Assembly (NCBI GenBank): GCA_024276295.1
Contig: JAJRXN010000015.1
Span: 1 to 12,695 of the forward strand
Direction of reading: 5' to 3'
DNA: 12,695 nucleotides
Source: Acidobacteriota bacterium
GTDB lineage: Bacteria; Acidobacteriota; Polarisedimenticolia; J045
Positions 7,135 through 12,695 of the stretch are shown here, one piece after another; positions within the stretch are counted from its first letter, which is position 1; every line of letters begins with the position of its first letter. The position numbers and the translations under genes were made by a program. The notes under the pieces were generated by a model, which was not told where the DNA came from, did no database searches, and saw only the letters and a program-made list of their open reading frames with translations.

Positions 7135-8565
7135 ATGACCACCAGCAGAGCGCCGCGCGTCGCCGTCGAGTGGGTGTACGTGCGCTACAGCACGGTCATC
7201 GGGCTCGCGATCGCCGCCGTGGTGCTCGCGGCGGCCGGCGGCTGGTACTGGTGGTCCGGACGGGCTCCGAGTGCGGAGGACATGGCGATCCAGGCGATCG
7301 AAGTCGCCGAGCGCACGCTGCTCGAGGCGCGGGCCCTGGCGCCCCGCGAGCCCCGGGTCGCCCTCGCCCGCGACCATCTGGCGACCGCGCGCGACCATTT
7401 CGCGCGGACCCGGTTCGTCGATGCCCGGCGCGAGGCCGAGGATGCGCGGAGGATGGCCGAGGAGGTCGCGCTCCGGGCCAGGGGGCGCGACGTCGTCGGC
7501 GTGCAGATCGTCCGCGTCGACGGCGACGTGCGGATCAAGCGGGCCGGCCGGTTCCTCTGGGAGGACGCCTCGGAGGGGCTCGTGCTCCAGCCGGGCGACC
7601 AGATCCGCAGCGGTCCGGGCGCGGAGGCGAGACTGCGGTACTTCGACGACACGCAGGTCACGCTCTCGCCCGGCAGCCTGCTCGAGATCCGCGAGCTGTG
7701 GCGCGACGCCTCGCGCCGGCGCCAGACGGTCCACGAACGGCTGGCGTTCGGCGAGGTCCAGGCCAGGACGAGCGCCCGCGAGGGCGTCGAGATGATGCAC
7801 GAGGTCTCGACCGAAACGGCCCTCGTCCGTGCGAACCAGGACGCCGAGTTTCGCGTCAGCCACGACCGCGAGCGCGGGATCTCCGAGGTCGTGGCGGTCA
7901 GCGGGAGCGTGACGCTGCGGACCGACGACCGCGAGGTGCCGGTTCGCGAAAGCACGCGCGTGACCCTCCAGGGCGGGGCGATCGTCGACACCTCGTCGCT
8001 GCTCGAGGCGCCGCGGCTGAATGCGCCTCCCGACCAGCGCGCGTTCCAGGCACCGCGCGAGACGCTGGTCGAGCTGTCGTGGCTCCCGGTCGAGGACGCC
8101 GACGCCTACCATGTCCAGGTGGCGAGCCGGCCGCTGTTCACCCGTCCGCTGATCGAGCACGAGCGGCTCGGCCGGACGTCGGTGCAGCTCCCGTCGCTCG
8201 ATCCGGGGATCTACTATTGGCGCGTGGCGGCTGTCGATCGCACCGGACACCGCGGCCGGTGGTCGGAGGCGCGCAAGTTCCGGGTGATCGGGGCGGCGTT
8301 ACGCGATCCCGGCGACCAGGAGCCTCCGCGCCTCGAGGTCACCGAGGTGCTCGTCGTCGGCACGAACGCGATCGTCTCCGGCAACGCCGAGCCCGGCGTG
8401 CTGTTGTGGATCGACGGCGAGAGCGTCGACGTCGACGACGACGGTTCGTTCACCTGGGTGATCAAGCTGCATCAGGACGGTCGCAACCGGATCACGTTCG
8501 TCGCCCAGGATGCGGCCGGGAACGAGACCCGCCAGGTCCGAGATGTCTGGGTCCAGACGTTCTGA
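7135..8565 (+). CDS. Membrane-anchored FecR-domain protein with fibronectin III and Ig-like domains
   Basis: The 476-residue product has a short cytoplasmic start, one membrane helix TVIGLAIAAVVLAAAGGWYWW (about 20-40), and the rest outside the cytoplasm. Residues 47-118 are a charged helical segment of repeat-like heptads (AIQAIEVAERTLLEARALA, then RDHLATARDHFARTRFVDAR). A FecR domain follows (about 121-225): VDGDVRIKRAGRFLWEDA, then LQPGDQIRSGPGAEARLRYF and TQVTLSPGSLLEI. Residues of about 295-385 are fibronectin III-like (ELSWLPVEDADAYHVQVAS, then IYYWRVAAVDRTGHRGRWSE), and 398-475 an Ig-like beta sandwich (ISGNAEPG-type pattern, RITFVAQDAAGNETR). FecR domains are known as envelope sensors or cell-wall-associated modules. 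The ATG at 7135 has a poor ribosome site; an out-of-frame two-codon ATG-GAA-TGA (7130-7138) overlaps it. The 3' end overlaps the GGDEF gene by 23 bases, suggesting one transcript and linked function. Confidence 0.85.
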   Translation: MTTSRAPRVAVEWVYVRYSTVIGLAIAAVVLAAAGGWYWWSGRAPSAEDMAIQAIEVAERTLLEARALAPREPRVALARDHLATARDHFARTRFVDARREAEDARRMAEEVALRARGRDVVGVQIVRVDGDVRIKRAGRFLWEDASEGLVLQPGDQIRSGPGAEARLRYFDDTQVTLSPGSLLEIRELWRDASRRRQTVHERLAFGEVQARTSAREGVEMMHEVSTETALVRANQDAEFRVSHDRERGISEVVAVSGSVTLRTDDREVPVRESTRVTLQGGAIVDTSSLLEAPRLNAPPDQRAFQAPRETLVELSWLPVEDADAYHVQVASRPLFTRPLIEHERLGRTSVQLPSLDPGIYYWRVAAVDRTGHRGRWSEARKFRVIGAALRDPGDQEPPRLEVTEVLVVGTNAIVSGNAEPGVLLWIDGESVDVDDDGSFTWVIKLHQDGRNRITFVAQDAAGNETRQVRDVWVQTF

Positions 8566-9994
8566 TCGCGCAGGCCGCTCGCTGCGGGCCGTGCTGCTGA
8601 CCGACGCGGCGGCCCCCAGCCGGCGCGTGCGCAGGCTCGCCCCGTCCGGCGCGGCCGGCATAGCCGGCGTGACCGTCGGCCCCGACGGGCCGGTCGACGT
8701 GGTGCCCACCGCACCGGTGGTGCTCGTCGATCTGGAGCGGCCGACCGGCCGGGCGCTCGCACGTCTTGCGTCGCTGCGGAAACGTCGCGCCGCCCTGTGG
8801 CTTTCCGTCGGCCTGCCGCCTTGCGCGGCCGCCTCCGGGCTCGTCGACGGCGCGCTGGAGCCGCCGCTCGACGCCGGCAGCCTGGATCTTCTCGCCGCGC
8901 TGCACCGCCGCGCCCGCCGGGCCGAAGCCGGCGGACGTCGCCAGCGCACGCGGCGCGCGGCTCTCGAGGCGCAGTTCGAGCTGCTGCTCGAGACGGTCCG
9001 CGCCGCCGGCACGCTGCTCGACCCGACGATGGTCTCGCGTTTCATCATGGAGCGCGCCTCGGAGCTGCTCGGGGCGCGGCGCTGGCGGCTCTACCGGCTG
9101 ACCGAGACGGCGGGCTGTCTGGCGCTCGACGCCTGGCGCGATCCTCCCGGCAGCCCCCGCCCGGCCGACTCGCTGCCGATCGGCCGTGGACTGGCGGGCT
9201 GGATCGCCCGGGCGCGCCAGGTCGCCACGCTCGACGATCCGGCCGGCGACGAGCGGGTCGACCGTCTGCTGGAGTGGCCCGGTCCCGCGCCGCAGACGCT
9301 GATCGGCGGGCCGCTGGTCTCGCGCGGACGCGTGATCGGGGTCGTGGAGTTCGCCGATCTCGCCCCGGGGGCCGGGACGACCGACCCGGGGATGGTGGTC
9401 AAGACACTGATGGAGCCGGCGGCGATCGCCCTCGACAACGCGCTGCTGTTCCGCAGGCTCGAAGAGCAGACGGTCACCGACGACCTGACGCAGCTCTACA
9501 ACGCCCGCTTCATGGAGTCCTACCTGCGGCGGGAGACCAAGCGCGCCAACCGCTACGGCCACCCCGTCGCGCTGCTGTTCCTCGACCTCGACGGGTTCAA
9601 GCAGGTCAACGACCTGCACGGGCACATGGCCGGCTCGCGGACCCTGGTCGAGGTCGGCTCGCTGCTGCGCCGCAACGTCCGGGACATCGACGTCGTCGCC
9701 CGCTGGGGAGGGGACGAGTTCACGGTCGTGCTGCCCGAGACCGACCAGCAGGGGGCGGCCGAGGTCGCCGAGCGGATCCGGGCCAAGCTCGGCGCCCATC
9801 GGTTCCTCGGGGATCTCGGGCTCGACGTGTCGCTTTCGGTCAGCATCGGGGTCGCCGCCTGGCCCGAAAACGGCCGGACGCCGGAAGCGCTGCTGGCCGC
9901 CGCCGATGCGGCGATGTACGCGGTCAAGAACGCCGGCAAGAACGGCGTCCATCTGGCCCCGGCAGAGGCCGAGACCGAGCCCACGACGGCTTGA
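8543..9994 (+). CDS. Pseudo-receiver/GAF/GGDEF dinucleotide cyclase, predicted Hypr (cyclic GMP-AMP) type
   Basis: The 483-residue soluble protein has three parts. Residues of about 16-122 look like a degenerate receiver: LRAVLLTD, VVLVDLE and ALEPPLDAGSLDLLAAL occupy the expected places, but the KP signature is PP. Residues of about 130-310 form a GAF domain (LLDPTMVSRFIMERASELLGAR, then PIGRGLAGWIARARQVATLDDP, then GVVEFADL). The GGDEF domain begins at TVTDDLTQLYNARF, with metal Asp348 in FLDLDGFK, Asn356, and intact GGDEF at 389-393. RDID (380-383) is an intact RxxD inhibitory site. The residue equivalent to PleD Asp344 is Ser365 (GHMAGSRTL), the substitution known from Hypr GGDEF enzymes such as Geobacter GSU1658, which make cyclic AMP-GMP as well as c-di-GMP. 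The ATG at 8543 overlaps the FecR gene by 23 bases; a GTG at 8591 is possible. The enzyme class is sure; the product is predicted, not shown. Confidence 0.9.
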   Translation: MSGSRRSDRAGRSLRAVLLTDAAAPSRRVRRLAPSGAAGIAGVTVGPDGPVDVVPTAPVVLVDLERPTGRALARLASLRKRRAALWLSVGLPPCAAASGLVDGALEPPLDAGSLDLLAALHRRARRAEAGGRRQRTRRAALEAQFELLLETVRAAGTLLDPTMVSRFIMERASELLGARRWRLYRLTETAGCLALDAWRDPPGSPRPADSLPIGRGLAGWIARARQVATLDDPAGDERVDRLLEWPGPAPQTLIGGPLVSRGRVIGVVEFADLAPGAGTTDPGMVVKTLMEPAAIALDNALLFRRLEEQTVTDDLTQLYNARFMESYLRRETKRANRYGHPVALLFLDLDGFKQVNDLHGHMAGSRTLVEVGSLLRRNVRDIDVVARWGGDEFTVVLPETDQQGAAEVAERIRAKLGAHRFLGDLGLDVSLSVSIGVAAWPENGRTPEALLAAADAAMYAVKNAGKNGVHLAPAEAETEPTTA

Positions 9995-10205
9995 CCCCGC
10001 CGGGGGCCCGTGCCCTATGTTGTTCCGCAGAGGTTCATTGTTTAGCATTCCTTGCCTTATTCTCGGGAGTCTTCGCCGGTGAGGACTTCCCGGGGCCTGC
10101 CCCGGCTCTTCGGGAGGAACCGAGACGGGATCCGAGGGACGCCGCCACCCCGACCCGGGGCGCCGGAAGAGTTCGGATGTCGGGGCGAGGGGACGGAGGA
10201 CGCTG
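9995..10205 (+). promoter_or_regulatory. Likely mre operon promoter and structured leader
   Basis: The 211 bases before mreB contain the most AT-rich stretch of the window, about 10016-10066. TTGTTC (10020-10025) and TAGCAT (10043-10048) are spaced by 17 bases and could be a weak sigma-70-like pair. Downstream, CCGGGG-CCTG-CCCCGG (10090-10105) is a perfect 6-bp hairpin with no T run. GGAGG (10195-10199) sits six bases before the GTG of mreB and is a strong ribosome site. The promoter call rests on composition and spacing only. Confidence 0.45.
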
Positions 10206-11237
10206 GTGGCATTCTGGTCCCGTTCGTTGCTCTCGCTGTTCTCGAACGATCTCGGTATCGATCTCGGCACCGCGAACACGATCGTCTTCGCGCTCGGCAA
10301 GGGGATCGTCGTCAACGAGCCGTCGATCGTCGCCGTCAACCAGAAGACGGGGAAGGTCGAGGCCGTCGGGCACGAGGCGAAGGAGATGCTCGGGCGCACG
10401 CCGGGCAACATCCTCGCGATCCGTCCGATGAAGGACGGCGTGATCGCCGACTTCGAGCACACCGAGCGCATGCTCGAGTACTTCATCCACCGCGCGCACA
10501 ACCGGCGGATGGGCGTGCGTCCACGGATCGTGATCGGCGTGCCGTCGGAGATCACGCAGGTCGAAAAGCGCGCCGTCCGCGACTCCGTGGCGCGGGCCAA
10601 GGCGTCGGAGGTGTTCCTCGTCGAGCAGGCGATGATGGCGGCGATCGGCGCCGGCCTTCCGATCACCGAGCCGACGGGCAACATGATCATCGACATCGGT
10701 GGCGGGACGACCGACATCGCCGTGATCTCGATGGCCGGCATCGTCTACAGCCGGTCGGTGCGCGTCGCCGGCAACGAGTGCGACGAGGCGATCATCCAGT
10801 ACATCAAGCGCAAGCACAATCTGCTGATCGGCGAGCGGACCGCCGAGGAGATCAAGATCAAGATCGGCTCGGCGTTCCCGCTCGACGAGGAGCAGAGCAT
10901 GGAGATCCGCGGGCGCGATCTCGTCGACGGAATCCCGAAGACGATCACGATCAGCGACGAGGAGATCCGCGAGGCGCTGGCCGAGACCGTGCAGGTGATC
11001 ATCGACGCGACGCGGATCGCGCTCGAGCAGGTCCCGCCGGAGCTGGCAGCAGACATCGGTGATCGCGGGATCATCCTGGCCGGGGGCGGTTCGCTGCTCA
11101 AGAACCTCGACAAGCGCCTCCGGGAGGAGACCGGCCTTCCGGTCGCGGTCGCCGAGGAACCGCTGGCCTCGGTGGCGCTCGGCATCGGCCGCCTGCTCTC
11201 GGACATCGATCTGCTGCGGAAGGTTTGCGTGGATTGA
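10206..11237 (+). CDS. mreB: Rod-shape-determining actin homologue MreB
   Basis: The 343-residue product is the cytoskeletal ATPase that forms membrane-bound filaments and directs lateral cell-wall synthesis by the Rod complex (MreC, MreD, RodA, PBP2). The N-terminal MAFWSRSLLSLF is an amphipathic membrane-binding helix. Phosphate-1 motif GIDLGTANT starts at residue 17. RPRIVIGVPSEIT and VEKRAVRDS follow, then phosphate-2 motif IIDIGGGTTDIAVIS in the middle. The adenosine motif GIILAGGGSLLKNLDKRL is near the C terminus. Length and motif order are normal. The start is GTG, fixed by GGAGG six bases upstream. Its TGA overlaps the TTG start of mreC, so it heads the mreBCD operon. Confidence 0.97.
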   Translation: MAFWSRSLLSLFSNDLGIDLGTANTIVFALGKGIVVNEPSIVAVNQKTGKVEAVGHEAKEMLGRTPGNILAIRPMKDGVIADFEHTERMLEYFIHRAHNRRMGVRPRIVIGVPSEITQVEKRAVRDSVARAKASEVFLVEQAMMAAIGAGLPITEPTGNMIIDIGGGTTDIAVISMAGIVYSRSVRVAGNECDEAIIQYIKRKHNLLIGERTAEEIKIKIGSAFPLDEEQSMEIRGRDLVDGIPKTITISDEEIREALAETVQVIIDATRIALEQVPPELAADIGDRGIILAGGGSLLKNLDKRLREETGLPVAVAEEPLASVALGIGRLLSDIDLLRKVCVD

Positions 11238-12091
11238 CCGAGCAACGCCGGAGTCTCCTGTTTGCGGCAACGTCCCTCGCGCTGCTGGCGCTGATCGCGG
11301 CCCAGGTGCGTCGGCCGGACGACTCGACCGCGCTCGCCGCGGGAACGCGGGTCGTCGTCGAGCCCTTGGTCGGTACGGTCCTCGGCGTCGTCCGGGGGAT
11401 CGGCGGGGCGTTCGAGCAGTACGTCGCGCTGGTCGGGGCGCGCGCCGAGCGGGACAGGCTCGTGCAGGAGCTGGCGCGGGCCGAGGCGCGGCTGGCGCGG
11501 GTCCGCGAACTCGAACTCGAGAACCGGCGGCTGCGCGCGGCGCTCGGGCTGCGGCAGACCGTGGAGTTCGAACGGGCCGTCGTGGCGCAGGTGATCGCGC
11601 GGCCCGATCGCGGACCGTACCGCCATGCCGTGATCGTCGATCGCGGCGGGGCCGACGGCGTCGGGCCCGACTGGGTCGTGCTCGATCGCGGAGCGGTCGC
11701 GGGCCGGGTCGTCCGTGCGTTCCACCGGCGCTCGGAGGTGTTGCTGCTGCTCGATCCGGACAGCGGGATCGCGGTGCGCCACCAGCAGGGGCGCTTTACC
11801 GGGATCCTGCGCGGCTCGGGAACGCCGCGGGTCCGGCTGGCCCGGCTGGACTACGTGCCGCGCGACCAGCAGGTGCTGACCGGGGACGTGCTGGTCACCT
11901 CCGGGCTCGACGGGATCTACCCGCCCGGACTGCTCGTCGGCACGGTGCGCCGGGTGACCGGCGACTCGCCGCTGACGTGGTCGATCGACGTCGAGGTGGC
12001 GTTCGATCCGGCGAGCCTCGAGACGGTGCTGCTGATCCCGCCGGTCGCCGTCGCGGATCCGGACGCGTCGCCCGCCGAGGCCGGACCGTGA
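11234..12091 (+). CDS. mreC: Rod-shape-determining protein MreC
   Basis: The 285-residue product has one N-terminal membrane helix (SLLFAATSLALLALIAAQV, about 6-24). A periplasmic coiled coil follows, VALVGARAERDRLVQELARA to ELENRRLRAAL (about 65-105). Then comes the two-barrel MreC domain with VIARPDRGPYRHAVIVDRGG, VVDLDRGAV-type turns and VLTGDVLVTSGLDGIYPPGLLVGTV, all typical of MreC. It bridges MreB/MreD to PBP2 in the Rod complex. The TTG at 11234 was chosen because it overlaps the mreB TGA as TTGA and has GGAAGG ten bases upstream; an in-frame TTG at 11225 lies too close to that site. Its TGA overlaps the GTG of mreD. The tail after VLLIPP is short and acidic. Confidence 0.94.
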   Translation: MTEQRRSLLFAATSLALLALIAAQVRRPDDSTALAAGTRVVVEPLVGTVLGVVRGIGGAFEQYVALVGARAERDRLVQELARAEARLARVRELELENRRLRAALGLRQTVEFERAVVAQVIARPDRGPYRHAVIVDRGGADGVGPDWVVLDRGAVAGRVVRAFHRRSEVLLLLDPDSGIAVRHQQGRFTGILRGSGTPRVRLARLDYVPRDQQVLTGDVLVTSGLDGIYPPGLLVGTVRRVTGDSPLTWSIDVEVAFDPASLETVLLIPPVAVADPDASPAEAGP

Positions 12092-12570
12092 AGGGGCGGG
12101 TGATCGCGGGCCTGATCGCCGCGGCTTTCGTGCTCGAGGTGCTCGGCGGACTGCAGCCCACGCTCGGCCGGCTCGTCGATCCGCTGCTGCTCGTCGCCGT
12201 GCTCGCCGCGCTGACCGGGCGGACGGGCGCGGCGTTCGCGGTGGCGCTCGTCACCGGATTCCTGGCCGACGGCTGGTCTTCGCGCTGGATCGGCGAGCAG
12301 GCGCTCACGCATCTGCTGATCGCCTACCCGCTGGCGCTGCTCGCACGTCGCGTCGACCTGCTGGCGCCGGTGCCGGCGCTGCTGATGCTCACCGCCGCCA
12401 GTCCGGCCGCGTGGACGATCGGCCTGGGGATCGCGGCGCTGCTCGACGTGCCAACCGGCTCCGGTGCTGGCATCGCGCCGTGGATCGCCACCGCCCTCGT
12501 CAACGGCCTGCTCGGCTTCGCGGCGTACGAGGTGCTCCGGCGCCGCGGCGCCTTCACCGCAGGTCCGTAG
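12088..12570 (+). CDS. mreD: Rod-shape-determining membrane protein MreD
   Basis: The 160-residue product is almost wholly hydrophobic, with about five membrane segments: VIAGLIAAAFVLEVLGGL, then LLLVAVLAALTGRTGAAFAV, then LTHLLIAYPLALLAR, LLMLTAASPAAWTIGLGIAAL and WIATALVNGLLGFAAYEVLRR. It keeps the MreD feature of a Gly/Asp turn after the second segment (VTGFLADGWSS). Position directly after mreC, with a GTGA overlap, and a length near the E. coli protein (162) support the call more than sequence identity does. It is the only intact gene here that ends in TAG. That stop codon is also the first part of the 64-bp repeat that follows. Confidence 0.9.
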   Translation: MKGRVIAGLIAAAFVLEVLGGLQPTLGRLVDPLLLVAVLAALTGRTGAAFAVALVTGFLADGWSSRWIGEQALTHLLIAYPLALLARRVDLLAPVPALLMLTAASPAAWTIGLGIAALLDVPTGSGAGIAPWIATALVNGLLGFAAYEVLRRRGAFTAGP

Positions 12571-12694
12571 CGGCGCCCCTTGGGGCGCCGATTCTGGATT
12601 GAGACGTTTTCATGCGGAATCGGCGGGGCTGTAGCGGCGCCCCTTGGGGCGCCGATTCTGGATTGAGACGTTTTCATGCGGAATCGGCGGGGCA
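12567..12694. repeat. Two tandem copies of a 64-bp hairpin-rich repeat
   Basis: Unit 1 is 12567-12630 and unit 2 is 12631-12694. The first 63 bases are identical and only the last base differs (T versus A). Each unit starts GTAG, so copy 1 includes the TAG stop of mreD. A 9-bp stem with a TT loop follows (CGGCGCCCC 12571-12579 with GGGGCGCCG 12582-12590). A second inverted repeat shares the last CGCCG: CGCCGATTC (12586-12594) with GAATCGGCG (12617-12625). The two stems cannot form together. The unit length is not a multiple of three, so it is not a protein repeat, and there are no spacers, so it is not CRISPR. The window ends inside or just after the array, so copy number is unknown. Confidence 0.9.
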
Positions 12695-12695
12695 A

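Noticed and set aside
7027..8250. Minus-strand open frame opposite the FecR gene
   Set aside because: Antisense to clear FecR and Fn3 motifs; no independent coding evidence.
8492..10741. Very long open frame on the minus strand opposite the GGDEF and mreB genes
   Set aside because: Its translation is Arg/Pro/Gly/Asp-rich with no domain pattern, while the plus strand carries clear GGDEF and MreB motifs. Long antisense frames are common in GC-rich DNA.
12324..12695. Minus-strand frame reading through the 64-bp repeats and into mreD
   Set aside because: The repeat period is not a multiple of three, so the two copies encode different peptides, and the rest is antisense to mreD.
12567..12695. 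CRISPR array
   Set aside because: The repeats are directly adjacent with no unique spacers between them and no cas genes nearby.

Overview
This is a very GC-rich window with dense gene packing, short intergenic gaps, many four-base or stop/start overlaps, and TGA as the stop of nearly every gene. It reads as a Gram-negative, rod-shaped, respiring bacterium. The evidence is a lipoprotein with a lipobox, a PpiD-type periplasmic folding factor, MreBCD, and an electron-transfer-flavoprotein:quinone oxidoreductase. The mix (FeeM/OlsB-like GNAT plus PlsC, FecR, and a GGDEF of the 'Hypr' type) fits Acidobacteriota or a deltaproteobacterial/Myxococcota-like lineage. No rRNA or marker phylogeny is present, so that placement is inference.

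Left block, minus strand (about 40-2500): a three-gene operon read right to left. It encodes a secreted lipoprotein with an Ig-like and a cohesin-like domain, a PlsC-family O-acyltransferase, and a GNAT/FeeM-like N-acyltransferase. The last two overlap by ATGA. The block ends in a good intrinsic terminator just downstream. An N-acyltransferase next to a PlsC acyltransferase recalls the OlsB/OlsA pair of aminolipid synthesis.

Middle block (2666-6902): on the plus strand, a complete ETF-quinone oxidoreductase feeds electrons from acyl-CoA and similar dehydrogenases to the quinone pool. It converges on a small TPR-like hypothetical gene on the minus strand. Next, also on the minus strand, is a full-length ppiD-like gene interrupted by one in-frame amber codon inside its parvulin domain.

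Right block, plus strand (7135-12695): a membrane-anchored FecR/fibronectin-III protein overlaps a pseudo-receiver/GAF/GGDEF protein. The GGDEF has serine at the base-selectivity position, the signature of cyclic GMP-AMP (3',3'-cGAMP) synthases, and keeps an inhibitory RxxD site. After a 211-bp gap with a candidate promoter comes the cell-shape operon mreB-mreC-mreD, with GTG/TTG/GTG starts and stop/start overlaps. Two perfect 64-bp tandem repeat units, each with alternative hairpins, begin exactly at the mreD stop codon and run to the window end.

The points most worth a second look are the predicted Hypr GGDEF with its FecR partner, the amber codon in ppiD, the 64-bp tandem repeat, and the predicted lipid-modifying acyltransferase pair.
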